In this document: piece after piece, positions 51,935 to 59,980 of the stretch
Layout: each line of letters begins with the position of its first letter
Numbering within the stretch: the first letter of the stretch is position 1
Assembly (NCBI RefSeq): GCF_002794355.1
Contig: NZ_PGOI01000008.1
Location: 496,001 to 560,000, forward strand
Source: Pseudorhodobacter sp. MZDSW-24AT
GTDB taxonomy: Bacteria; Pseudomonadota; Alphaproteobacteria; Rhodobacterales; Rhodobacteraceae
Length of the DNA stretch: 64,000 nt
Direction of reading: 5' to 3'
Made by a program: the position numbers and the translations under genes
The notes under the pieces: model-generated
Told to the model about the DNA's origin: nothing
What the model saw: only the letters and a program-made list of their open reading frames with translations
Databases searched by the model: none

Positions 51935-51963
51935 TTGAATTTGTTCCCGTTATGTTCTATATC
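51935..51963 (+). promoter_or_regulatory. SOS-type promoter with a LexA box between -35 and -10
   Basis: A -35 TTGAAT (51935-51940) and a -10 TATATC (51958-51963) are spaced by exactly 17 bases. The spacer contains GTTC-CCGTTAT-GTTC (51943-51957), the direct-repeat LexA box of alphaproteobacteria. LexA bound there would block the promoter until DNA damage. The next gene starts at 51993. Confidence 0.75.
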
Positions 51964-51992
51964 CTGATGGTGTAGAACAGCGGAGTCGTCCC

Positions 51993-52289
51993 ATGGAGAG
52001 CCCCACGTTTGCCCTGCCCGCCACCCCGCGCCAGATCGCCTATGCGCGGTCTTTGGCCTTGCGCAACCAGACCTTGCTGCCGTGGGAGGTGCAGCAGGAC
52101 CGGCGCAGTCTGAGCGCATGGATCGAGTCGCAGGCGCAGATGGTGCCCGCCGCGCAGTTGGACGCGCGCCCAAGCTCCCGCCAGGTGGCCTTTGCCGAAC
52201 GGCTGGCGCGGGTGAAGCGGCGCGCGGTGCCAGAGGCGTGCTTTCGGGACAAGGCCTTGATGGCGAAGTGGATCGACGGCAACAAGTGA
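51993..52289 (+). CDS. Small two-repeat protein, probably SOS-induced
   Basis: This 98-residue protein consists of two related 37-residue units at residues 11-47 and 61-97, exactly 50 residues apart. Both show R-Q-(I/V)-A-(Y/F)-A-x-x-L-A, a Pro about 10-11 residues later, and L-x-x-W-I near the end. I do not know the function; the unit looks like a small helical module related to uncharacterised Rhodobacteraceae proteins. GGAG lies 7 bases before the ATG. The LexA-box promoter at 51935-51963 and the terminator before it make it a separate, damage-controlled transcript. Confidence 0.75.
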   Translation: MESPTFALPATPRQIAYARSLALRNQTLLPWEVQQDRRSLSAWIESQAQMVPAAQLDARPSSRQVAFAERLARVKRRAVPEACFRDKALMAKWIDGNK

Positions 52290-52467
52290 GGGGGCTTGGG
52301 CCAGAAATTTCTTGTATAGCGGATTTTAGGGCGTTATAGCGCCACCATCGACGCGCCGATTTGAGCACCAGCTTGCGGGCGCGAAACAAATGCAGCTAAA
52401 GCGAAGGGATCGTCAGGTCTTCTTCGATCAACATGGCCACGGGGTCGTGGCCGGGAAGGAGACAAGG

Positions 52468-52785
52468 ATGCGGGACAGTTGCGTGACGGCGGATGAGAGC
52501 AGCGCGCCGATTCCGATCAGCGATATCGCGCGCAGCCGCGCGGATTTTCCGGCGGCACGGATCACCTTTCATCTGGAACTGGTCTGTCAAGGCCTAGGCG
52601 GACTGGCGGCGCTGTGTGAGGTGCTGGACCGGGCAGGCCTTGGCTTGCGGGCCTTGCGGGTGAGCGAGGGGGGGCGGGTGTCCTGTCTGTTGCAGGATGA
52701 TCCGGCGGCGGATCTGACGGGTCTGGCGGTGCGGCTGCCGCAGGTGGCGGTGCTGGTGAGCTGGCAGACGCAGATCGCGTTCTGA
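52468..52785 (+). CDS. Small protein, possibly ACT-like
   Basis: This 105-residue protein is not recognised with certainty. After about 30 residues it reads ITFHLELVCQGLGGLAALCEVL...LGLRALRVSE...VSCLLQDD...VAVLVSWQ, the strand-helix-strand-strand-helix-strand order of an ACT domain. It may sense an amino acid; it lies 100 bases before kbl-tdh. GGAG lies 6 bases before the ATG at 52468, and an earlier ATG at 52390 lacks a site. A possible promoter TTGTAT-N16-TTATAG lies near 52313. The gap 52290-52467 holds nothing else. Confidence 0.6.
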   Translation: MRDSCVTADESSAPIPISDIARSRADFPAARITFHLELVCQGLGGLAALCEVLDRAGLGLRALRVSEGGRVSCLLQDDPAADLTGLAVRLPQVAVLVSWQTQIAF

Positions 52786-52802
52786 CGGCGGAGCAGCCAA
52801 AT

Positions 52803-52820
52803 ATTCCGTGATGGCGGAAT
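52803..52820. promoter_or_regulatory. Inverted repeat upstream of kbl
   Basis: ATTCCG-TGATGG-CGGAAT is a perfect 6-bp inverted repeat with a 6-base spacer, 14 bases upstream of a -35-like TTGACA (52834-52839). It may be the site of a regulator of threonine degradation, such as the Lrp protein at 55114. Confidence 0.5.
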
Positions 52821-52833
52821 GTTATCTCTTATA

Positions 52834-52862
52834 TTGACAACTTTCGGATTTGGCCTGACGAT
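52834..52862 (+). promoter_or_regulatory. Candidate promoter of kbl-tdh
   Basis: TTGACA (52834-52839) is followed after 17 bases by GACGAT (52857-52862), a weak -10. It is the only strong -35 in the gap before kbl and lies 24 bases from the start codon. Confidence 0.45.
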
Positions 52863-52885
52863 GCGGCGACAGCACAGGAGGCTCC

Positions 52886-54073
52886 ATGTCGCGCAATGGC
52901 TTTCTTCAGCAGGTGTCGCGCACACTTGCGGACATCGAGGACGCAGGCTTGTTCAAGCGGGAGCGGCAGATCACCTCTGCGCAATCCGCGCATGTGGCGG
53001 TGGAGGGGCGGTCGGTTCTGAACCTGTGCGCCAACAATTATCTGGGGCTGGCGGATGACCCGGCGCTGATCGCGGCGGCGCATAAGGCGTTGGACGACAA
53101 CGGCTTTGGCATGGCCTCGGTGCGGTTCATCTGCGGGACGCAGGACTTGCACCGCAAGCTTGAGGCGCGGATCGCGGCCTATCTGGGGATGGAGGACAGC
53201 ATTTTGTTCGCCGCCTGTTTCGATGCCAATGGCGGGCTGTTCGAGCCGCTTTTGGGGCCCGAGGATGCGGTGATTTCAGACGCGCTGAACCACGCGTCGA
53301 TCATTGATGGCATCCGGCTGTGCAAGGCGCAGCGCTACCGTTACGCCACATCCGATATGGCGGATCTGGAGGCGCAGTTGCAGGCGGCACGGGCGGCAGG
53401 GGCGCGGCATATCCTGATTGCCACCGATGGCGTGTTCTCGATGGATGGCACCTTGGCCAAGCTGCCCGAGATCACGGCGCTGGCGGAGAAATATGGCGCG
53501 CTGACGATGGTGGATGATTGCCACGCCACCGGATTCATGGGGCCGCAAGGGCGCGGCACCCCGGCCCATGCCGGGGTGACGGTGGATATTCTGACCGGCA
53601 CGCTCGGCAAGGCGCTGGGGGGCGCTTTGGGCGGCTATATCGCGGGGCCGCAGCCGGTGATTGATCTGTTGCGGCAACGCGCGCGGCCTTACCTCTTTTC
53701 CAACGCCCTGCCCCCGATGATTGTGGCCGCAGGTCTGGCGGCCATTGACATGGTTGAGGCGGCGGATGATCTGCGCGCGCAACTCTTTGAAAACGCGGCC
53801 TATTGGCGGGCGGGGCTGACGGAGGCAGGCTTTACGCTGTTGCCCGGCGCGCATCCCATCATTCCGGTGATGACCCATGAGGCGCCGCTGGCGCAGGCCA
53901 TGGCGCGGGAGTTGTTCGCGCGCGGCGTCTATGTCTCGGGCTTTTTCTTTCCGGTGGTGCCGAAAGGACAAGCCCGCATCCGCACGCAGATGAATGCGCG
54001 GCTGACCCGAGGGGATCTGGATTTCGCGCTGGAGCAGTTCCGCGCGGCGGGCAAGGCTGTGGGGGTGATCTGA
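52886..54073 (+). CDS. kbl: Glycine C-acetyltransferase (2-amino-3-ketobutyrate CoA ligase)
   Basis: This 395-residue PLP enzyme splits 2-amino-3-ketobutyrate with CoA into glycine and acetyl-CoA. The conserved parts are [38 protein letters not shown] and the Schiff-base Lys in [22 protein letters not shown] lies 5 bases before the ATG. Its TGA overlaps the tdh ATG by one base, so the two threonine-degrading enzymes are made together. Confidence 0.96.
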   Translation: MSRNGFLQQVSRTLADIEDAGLFKRERQITSAQSAHVAVEGRSVLNLCANNYLGLADDPALIAAAHKALDDNGFGMASVRFICGTQDLHRKLEARIAAYLGMEDSILFAACFDANGGLFEPLLGPEDAVISDALNHASIIDGIRLCKAQRYRYATSDMADLEAQLQAARAAGARHILIATDGVFSMDGTLAKLPEITALAEKYGALTMVDDCHATGFMGPQGRGTPAHAGVTVDILTGTLGKALGGALGGYIAGPQPVIDLLRQRARPYLFSNALPPMIVAAGLAAIDMVEAADDLRAQLFENAAYWRAGLTEAGFTLLPGAHPIIPVMTHEAPLAQAMARELFARGVYVSGFFFPVVPKGQARIRTQMNARLTRGDLDFALEQFRAAGKAVGVI

Positions 54074-55110
54074 TGCGCAATGACATGAAGGCACTGGCCA
54101 AGAGCAAGCCGGAAACCGGGCTGTGGATGGAGCGCCGTCCGGTGCCCGAGATTGGCCCGGATGATGTGCTGATCCGCATTCGCAAGACCGGGATTTGCGG
54201 CACTGACATTCACATCTGGAACTGGGATGACTGGGCCGCGCGCACGGTGCCGCTGGGGTTGGTCACGGGCCATGAATTTGCGGGCGAGATTGTGGAATTG
54301 GGCCGCAATGTCACGGGTCTGTCGGTCGGGCAGCGCTGTTCGGGCGAAGGGCATCTGATTTCCAACCAGTCGCGGCAATCCCGCGCGGGCAAGTTCCACC
54401 TTGACCCGGCGACGCGCGGGATTGGCGTGAACGAGCAAGGGGCTTTTGCGCAATATCTGTGCCTGCCCGCCTTTAACGTGGTGCCCCTGCCCGATGAGAT
54501 TGACGACGAGATTGGCGCCATCCTCGACCCTTTGGGCAATGCGGTGCACACCGCGCTGTCCTTTGATCTGGTGGGCGAGGATGTGCTGATCACTGGCGCC
54601 GGCCCCATCGGGATCATGGCGGCGGCGGTGGCGCGCCATGTGGGCGCGCGGCATGTGGTGATCACGGATGTCAATCAGGATCGGCTGGATCTGGCCGCGC
54701 AGGTGACCGATGTGGTGCCGGTGAACGTGGCCCGGCAAGACCTGCGCGATGTGGTGGCAGGGCTGAAGATGAAGCAAGGCTTTGATGTGGGCATGGAAAT
54801 GTCGGGCAATCAGGCGGCGCTGGACCAGATGATCGAACATCTGGTGATGGGCGGGCGCATTGCCATGCTGGGCATCCCGCCCGGAAAATCCCCCGTGGAC
54901 TGGAGCCGGATCGTGTTCAAGGCGATCACGCTGAAAGGCGTCTACGGGCGCGAGATCTTTGAGACATGGTACAAGATGATTGCCATGCTGGAGAACGGGC
55001 TGGATGTGCGCCGGGTGATCACGCACCGCTTTCAGGTGGAGGATTTCCGCGACGGATTCGAGGTGATGCGCGCCGGGTCCAGTGGCAAGGTGGTGCTGGA
55101 CTGGGGCTGA
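54073..55110 (+). CDS. tdh: L-threonine 3-dehydrogenase without the structural zinc site
   Basis: This 345-residue zinc alcohol-dehydrogenase-family enzyme oxidises threonine to 2-amino-3-ketobutyrate. It aligns with E. coli Tdh along its length. Catalytic zinc ligands are kept: Cys42 in GICGTD, and His67 and Glu68 in TGHEF. The NAD motif is GAGPIGIMAAA. The four structural-zinc cysteines of E. coli Tdh (93, 96, 99, 107) are here Ser97, Ser100, Ser103 and Asp111. The ATG at 54073 overlaps kbl; an ATG at 54085 matches the E. coli start. Confidence 0.95.
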   Translation: MRNDMKALAKSKPETGLWMERRPVPEIGPDDVLIRIRKTGICGTDIHIWNWDDWAARTVPLGLVTGHEFAGEIVELGRNVTGLSVGQRCSGEGHLISNQSRQSRAGKFHLDPATRGIGVNEQGAFAQYLCLPAFNVVPLPDEIDDEIGAILDPLGNAVHTALSFDLVGEDVLITGAGPIGIMAAAVARHVGARHVVITDVNQDRLDLAAQVTDVVPVNVARQDLRDVVAGLKMKQGFDVGMEMSGNQAALDQMIEHLVMGGRIAMLGIPPGKSPVDWSRIVFKAITLKGVYGREIFETWYKMIAMLENGLDVRRVITHRFQVEDFRDGFEVMRAGSSGKVVLDWG

Positions 55111-55113
55111 GGC

Positions 55114-55584
55114 CTAGAGCAGGCGGTTCAGATCGGTGGGGCGGTTTTCAAAGATCTGCTCCATCGAGAACAGGCCCGTGACCTTGTCGAAATCAAAGCC
55201 GTCGATCAGCTTTTGATAAAAGCGGTCATAGCCCGCCATGCCGGGGGTGACGATTTTCAGCAAGTAATCCCATTCGCCGCCGATCCGGTTGAAATCGATC
55301 ACCTCGGGCAGGCTTTGGACGTGGCGCGAAAAGCGGTCGACCCAATCGCGGGCGTGGTGACGGGTGCGGATCATCACGAAAACGGTGAGATCAAGGCCAA
55401 GGGCCGCCAGATCCACCCGCGCCTGCGATCCGGCAAGGATGCCCGTCGCTTGCAGCGCCTGCATGCGCCGCCAGCAGGCGTTTTGCGACAGGCCGACCCG
55501 TTCGGCCACCTCGCGCTGCGAAAGCGACGAATCGCGTTGCAGGGCGGTGAGGATGCGAAGATCAAAAACATCGAGATTTTTCAT
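55114..55584 (-). CDS. Lrp/AsnC-family transcriptional regulator
   Basis: This 156-residue regulator has the N-terminal helix-turn-helix (LDVFDLRILTALQRDSSLSQREVAERVGLSQNACWRRMQ) and the C-terminal RAM domain (VFVMIRTRHHARDWVDRFSR, GEWDYLLKIV). It probably responds to an amino acid. The ATG at 55584 is chosen because the upstream ATG (55596) lies within a perfect palindrome. It converges on tdh with a 3-base gap and is divergent from the class V aminotransferase, its likely target. Confidence 0.9.
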   Translation of the reverse strand: MKNLDVFDLRILTALQRDSSLSQREVAERVGLSQNACWRRMQALQATGILAGSQARVDLAALGLDLTVFVMIRTRHHARDWVDRFSRHVQSLPEVIDFNRIGGEWDYLLKIVTPGMAGYDRFYQKLIDGFDFDKVTGLFSMEQIFENRPTDLNRLL

Positions 55585-55589
55585 GACGC

Positions 55590-55603
55590 CGATCATATGA
55601 TCG
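55590..55603. promoter_or_regulatory. Palindromic candidate Lrp site
   Basis: CGATCATATGATCG is a perfect 14-bp palindrome, 5 bases upstream of the Lrp start, in the gap to the divergent aminotransferase. TCATGA flanks it on both sides (55581 and about 55611). It is well placed for autoregulation and control of the divergent gene. Confidence 0.65.
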
Positions 55604-55688
55604 AATTTTTCATGAGAACAGCGAAAATGAATGGGATTTGATCGGCGGCCTTCGTTCTATCGTGGTTCCAACAGAAGGAGACTGCGGT

Positions 55689-57134
55689 GTGACGGAAGAA
55701 GCCAATTTGTTTTCCCCCTTTCTGGCTGCGTTGCAGGCGGGTGATACGATGGCGGGCCTGCGGGCGGGGCTGATCGGCGAGGGCATTCCGGTGGATGGCG
55801 GCTTTGGGCCGAAGCCTTTGATTTATGCGGATTACACCGCCTCGGGCCGGGCCTTGCGGCAGGTGGAGCAGTTCGTGATGGAGCAGGTGCTGCCCTATTA
55901 CGCGAACAGCCACACCGAGGCGTCGTTCTGCGGCGCGCGCATGACGCGGATGCGGCGGGCGGCGCGCGGCTTTGTCGCGCGGTCATGTGGGGCGGGGCCG
56001 GACCATGCGGTGGTGTTTTGCGGATCGGGGGCGACGGCGGGGATCAACCGTCTGGTCACGCTTTTGGGGGCCGGGCCGGGGGCGCGGGTGATTCTGGGGC
56101 CTTATGAGCACCATTCCAACCTGCTGCCGTGGCGCGAATGCGGGGCCGAGGTGATCGAGCTGGACGAAGATCCGCAAGGCGGGCCGGACCGCGCGGCGCT
56201 CGCGGCGGCCTTGGCGGGCGCGCCTGCGGGAGCGCGGGTGATCTGTGCGTTTTCGGCGGCGTCGAATGTGACGGGCGAGGTGGCCGATGTGGCGGGCCTG
56301 ACGCGGCAGGTGCGGGCGGCAGGTGCGCGGATCGTCTGGGATTACGCGGGCGGCGGGCCTTATCTGCCGATTGCGATGCGCCCTGCCCCGGGGGTGGAGA
56401 TTGACGCCGTGGTGGTGTCGCCGCACAAGTTTGTGGGCGGGCCGGGGGCTTCGGGCGTGATGATCGTGCGGCGCGATGCGGTGCTGGGCGACCGTCCGAG
56501 CCAAGCGGGCGGCGGCACGGTGCGCTTTGTTTCGCCGCAAGCGCATGATTACAGCCCGCGGATCGAGGCGCGCGAAGAGGCGGGCACGCCGAATGTGGTG
56601 GGCGATATCCGCGCCGGGCTGGCCTTTCTGGTGAAGGATCACATGGGCACGGCCGAGATGGCGCGGCGCAATGCGGTGCTGGTGACCGCAGCGCACAAGG
56701 CTTGGGCCGCGCATCCGAGGATTGCCTTGCTGGGGCCTTTGGCGCGCGAGCGCTTGCCGATCTTCTCGTTCCGGGTGCGCGATGGCGCGGGCGGGTTTGT
56801 GCATCATCAGCTGTTCACGCGGATGCTGTCAGACCGCCATGGCATTCAGGCGCGGGGCGGGTGTGCCTGCGCGGGGCCCTATGTGCACAGGCTTTTGGGC
56901 ATTGATGCAGAGGGGTCGGCAGCGCTGCGGGCGGCGATTCTGGCGGGGTCGGAACTGGACAAGCCGGGGTTCGTGCGGCTGAACCTGTCGCCGCTGATGA
57001 GCGACGAAAAGGTGAAATCCATTCTGGACAGTGTCGCCGCGCTGGCGCAAGAAGCGCCCGAACTGGCGCGCCACTATGGGGCGGACCCGGCAACGGCGAT
57101 TTTTTCCGCGCTGACGCACAAGGCGGTGGCGTGA
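55689..57134 (+). CDS. Class V aminotransferase-fold PLP enzyme
   Basis: This 481-residue protein resembles cysteine-desulfurase/isopenicillin-epimerase-type enzymes: YADYTASGRALRQVE at the start, VVFCGSGATAGINRLV, YEHHSNLLPWRE, VWDYAGGGPYLPI and the PLP-Lys motif VVVSPHKFVGGPGASG. A cysteine-rich patch (ARGGCACAGPYVH) lies near residue 400. The reaction is unknown; desulfurase, lyase or aminotransferase activity are all possible. The GTG at 55689 has AGGAG 8 bases upstream. It is divergent from Lrp and 268 bases before the monooxygenase operon. Confidence 0.82.
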   Translation: MTEEANLFSPFLAALQAGDTMAGLRAGLIGEGIPVDGGFGPKPLIYADYTASGRALRQVEQFVMEQVLPYYANSHTEASFCGARMTRMRRAARGFVARSCGAGPDHAVVFCGSGATAGINRLVTLLGAGPGARVILGPYEHHSNLLPWRECGAEVIELDEDPQGGPDRAALAAALAGAPAGARVICAFSAASNVTGEVADVAGLTRQVRAAGARIVWDYAGGGPYLPIAMRPAPGVEIDAVVVSPHKFVGGPGASGVMIVRRDAVLGDRPSQAGGGTVRFVSPQAHDYSPRIEAREEAGTPNVVGDIRAGLAFLVKDHMGTAEMARRNAVLVTAAHKAWAAHPRIALLGPLARERLPIFSFRVRDGAGGFVHHQLFTRMLSDRHGIQARGGCACAGPYVHRLLGIDAEGSAALRAAILAGSELDKPGFVRLNLSPLMSDEKVKSILDSVAALAQEAPELARHYGADPATAIFSALTHKAVA

Positions 57135-57190
57135 GGCGGACGAAACCCCGGTCGGGGGCCGGATTCACCGGGTCTGCGTGAAAAACTTTC

Positions 57191-57219
57191 TTGACAGTGA
57201 CTTCCGCTATGGCAACATT
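57191..57219 (+). promoter_or_regulatory. Candidate promoter of the monooxygenase-ABC operon
   Basis: TTGACA (57191-57196) is followed after 17 bases by AACATT (57214-57219). It lies within the 268-base gap before the operon, about 180 bases from the first start codon, so the leader is long. No other gene is seen in the gap. Confidence 0.45.
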
Positions 57220-57402
57220 GAATCCGTGATGTCGGAGGATGGTTGCTGCGATGCGATGTGTGCGTCATGTATACTGGGCAGGGATGCCGGGATGCGATGG
57301 GCGGATCGAGTCGGGTGAGGCCGGTGTCGAACAGGCGGCATGGGTGGGTGCGGGCAAGCCCCCTCCCCTGCTGCACAACAGCAACCTGACGGAGAAGTGA
57401 CG

Positions 57403-58854
57403 ATGAGCGGGCAAGGTCTGACGGAGTTGGAAGCGCGACTGGCGCGCGATCTTGAGGATCTTTGCTATCCGCCGAACAATTGGGTGCCCCCGCGCCGGCA
57501 CAAGGGCGAAGCGGTTGTCGATGCGGTGATCGTGGGCGGCGGGATGTGCGGGCTGGTCGCGTGGCTGGCGCTGTCGCGGGCGGGCATCCGCAATGTGCGC
57601 ATTCTGGACAAGAACCCCGAGGGGCGCGAGGGGCCGTGGGTCACCTATGCAAGGATGGAGACCCTGCGCTCGCCCAAGGTGCTGACGGGGCCTGCGATGG
57701 GGTTGCCGTCGCTGACGTTTCAGGCGTGGTATCGCGCGCAGTATGGGCAGGCGGCTTGGGCCGCGCTGGACAAGATCCCGCGTCCGATGTGGATGGAGTA
57801 TCTGCGCTGGTATCGGCGCAGCCTTGGCATTCCGGTGGAAAACGGCGTGACGCTGGAGCGGGTGGACCCTGAGGCCGGGATGCTGCGGCTGCACCTGACG
57901 GGGGCGGCAGAGGCATCGGTTCTGACGCGCAAGCTGGTGATGGCCACGGGTCGCGATGGCACCGGCGCGCCGCAGATCCCCGGCTTTGTCGAAGGTGTCG
58001 ACCGCGCCTTCTGGGCGCATTCGTCGGACCCGATCGATTTTGCCGCGCTGAAGGGCAAGCGGGTTGCGGTGGTGGGCGTAGGGGCCTCGGCGGTGGACAA
58101 TGCCGCCGAAGCGCTGGAAGCGGGCGCGGCCGAGGTGCGCCACCTGATCCGCCGCCCCAAGATGCCCACCGTGAACAAGATGATGGGCATTGGCAGCTAT
58201 GGCTTTACCAGCGGCTTTGCCGCGATGAGCGATGACTGGCGCTGGCGGTTCATGCATTATTCCTTTGCCACCCAGACGCCACCGCCGCGCGGATCGACCC
58301 TGCGTGTGAGCCGCCATCCGAATGCCTATTTCCATTTCGGCAAGGCGGTGCAAAGCGTGACGCGCGATGCGCGCGGCTTGCAGATCGGCTTTGCGGATGG
58401 CACCCGGCTGGAGACGGATTACCTGATCCTTGGCACCGGATTCACGGTGGACCCGCTGTCGCGGCGCGAATTCGGGGCAGCGGCCGAAGATATTCTGCTG
58501 TGGCAGGATGTTTACACGGCGCCCCCCGGGCTGGAGTCGCGCGATCTGGGGCTGTTCCCCTATCTGAACCCCGATTTCACCTTTGAGCCGAAGGTGCAGG
58601 GCCGGTCGGACTGGCTGCGGCATGTCTATTGTTTCAACTATGGCTCGACCGTCAGTCTGGGCAAGACCAGCGGCGACATTCCGGCGGTGTCGGTGGGCGG
58701 CGACTGGCTGGGGCGCGAGATGGCGCGCAAGCTGTATCACGAAGACATCGAGCAGCATTGGCAGGCCTTGCAGGACTATGCCACGCCCGAATTGCAGGGT
58801 GACGAATGGCGCGCGAGCGACCTGCCGGTTGCCGCTGTGGCCCATGCAGAGTGA
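57403..58854 (+). CDS. Flavin-containing monooxygenase-like NAD(P)/FAD oxidoreductase
   Basis: This 483-residue flavoprotein has an FAD site DAVIVGGGMCGLVAWLAL at about residue 40, an NADPH site RVAVVGVGASAVDNAAEAL near 225 and the late motif TDYLILGTGFTVD. This is the Rossmann pair arrangement of FMO and N-hydroxylating enzymes. The substrate is unknown. GGAG lies 8 bases before the ATG at 57403. It is the first gene of an operon that continues with two AhpD-fold proteins, an opine-dehydrogenase-like enzyme and an importer. Confidence 0.8.
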   Translation: MSGQGLTELEARLARDLEDLCYPPNNWVPPRRHKGEAVVDAVIVGGGMCGLVAWLALSRAGIRNVRILDKNPEGREGPWVTYARMETLRSPKVLTGPAMGLPSLTFQAWYRAQYGQAAWAALDKIPRPMWMEYLRWYRRSLGIPVENGVTLERVDPEAGMLRLHLTGAAEASVLTRKLVMATGRDGTGAPQIPGFVEGVDRAFWAHSSDPIDFAALKGKRVAVVGVGASAVDNAAEALEAGAAEVRHLIRRPKMPTVNKMMGIGSYGFTSGFAAMSDDWRWRFMHYSFATQTPPPRGSTLRVSRHPNAYFHFGKAVQSVTRDARGLQIGFADGTRLETDYLILGTGFTVDPLSRREFGAAAEDILLWQDVYTAPPGLESRDLGLFPYLNPDFTFEPKVQGRSDWLRHVYCFNYGSTVSLGKTSGDIPAVSVGGDWLGREMARKLYHEDIEQHWQALQDYATPELQGDEWRASDLPVAAVAHAE

Positions 58855-58864
58855 GGACCCGCGC

Positions 58865-59374
58865 ATGACCGAGACGATTGACACCCCGACCCTTCCGGCC
58901 ACCAGCGTCACCGCGAGCGTGGCGGGCCTGTCCGGCACCGCGACCGAAGCCGCGATTGCCGCCCGGCGCGACATTTTTGAAAAAACCGAAGCCGCAGAGA
59001 TTGCGGTGCTGACCCCGGCCGAGGCCGGGGGCCTGTCGCATGATCTGCGCCATGCGCTGGCCGCGCGGATCGCGGCCTTGCACGGGGCAGACGATCAGGC
59101 CGCGCGTTACCGGGCCGGTGTGAAAGAGGCGACGCTGGCCGCGCTGGCGGACGTGGGCACAACAGCGCAGGACCCGCGCCTTGCCGCGATGCTGCGCTTT
59201 ACCGATGCGGTCAGCACCAAACCGGCGGGGATCACCGCGCAGGATGTGCGCGACCTGCAAGGGGCCGGGATTTCGGACGCCGATATTGTGCGTCTGGCCG
59301 AGTTGAACGCATTTCTGGCCTATCAGCTGCGGCTGATCGCGGGCCTGCGACTGATGGTGGAGGCGGCACGATGA
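58865..59374 (+). CDS. CMD-fold protein without cysteines (Avi_7170-like)
   Basis: This 169-residue protein resembles the carboxymuconolactone-decarboxylase/AhpD-fold group found beside Avi_7169-type peroxidase proteins in Rhizobiales. It has the helices ALAARIAALHGADDQAARYR and ADIVRLAELNAFLAYQLRL. It contains no cysteine at all, so the C-x-x-C peroxidase chemistry is impossible. GAGGA lies 8 bases before the ATG. Its stop overlaps the next start as ATGA, so the two proteins are probably produced in equal amounts and may form a complex. Confidence 0.75.
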   Translation: MTETIDTPTLPATSVTASVAGLSGTATEAAIAARRDIFEKTEAAEIAVLTPAEAGGLSHDLRHALAARIAALHGADDQAARYRAGVKEATLAALADVGTTAQDPRLAAMLRFTDAVSTKPAGITAQDVRDLQGAGISDADIVRLAELNAFLAYQLRLIAGLRLMVEAAR

Positions 59375-59955
59375 GCGATGATGTGATCCACCGTTTCACG
59401 CGGACCGTGCCGGAGTGGCGCCCGCGTGTGGTGCCGGTGAAGCTGGCGGAGGCCACGCCAGAGCAGCTGGAGGCGCTGCAGGTGACGCCGTCGAACACCA
59501 AGGTGTCCGATTATGTGCTGGTGCTGGCGCATGATGTGGAAACGCTGAAGGTGCGCTCGCCGCTGTTCAACGCGATCATGTATGGCAAGGGCGGCCTGAG
59601 CCGCGCCGAGCGCGAGTTGGGGGCGCTGGCGGCTTCGGTGGTGAACCACTGCATCTATTGCGCCGCCGTGCATGCCGACCGCCATGCGCAGCTGTCGAAA
59701 GACAAGACGGTGACGGACAAGCTGTTTGCCATGGGCGAGAAGGCCGATCTGGGCCCGCGCGACCGCGCCATTCTGGATTTCGGGATGCGGCTGGCGCGCA
59801 CGCCGCACGAGGCCACGGTGGAAGACGTGCAGGCCTTGCGCGACGCGGGGCTGGATGAGGGGGAGATTCTGGATCTGACCCTTTCGACGGCGCTGTTCAG
59901 CTGGGCCAACCGTTTGATGCATATTTTGGGAGATCCGGTCCGCAAGGCCGGGTGA
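59371..59955 (+). CDS. AhpD-like peroxidase-related protein (Avi_7169-like)
   Basis: This 194-residue protein has the alkylhydroperoxidase D core with the redox pair Cys94 and Cys97 in VVNHCIYCAAVHADRHAQL; the His after them belongs to the proton-relay pattern. The N-terminal extension DVIHRFTRTVPEWRPRVVPV is typical of the peroxidase-related subgroup. It overlaps the cysteine-free partner by 4 bases. It may remove peroxide made by the flavin monooxygenase, or take part in the pathway itself. Confidence 0.82.
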   Translation: MSDDVIHRFTRTVPEWRPRVVPVKLAEATPEQLEALQVTPSNTKVSDYVLVLAHDVETLKVRSPLFNAIMYGKGGLSRAERELGALAASVVNHCIYCAAVHADRHAQLSKDKTVTDKLFAMGEKADLGPRDRAILDFGMRLARTPHEATVEDVQALRDAGLDEGEILDLTLSTALFSWANRLMHILGDPVRKAG

Positions 59956-59980
59956 CGACAGGAAAGACAAAGGAAGAACG

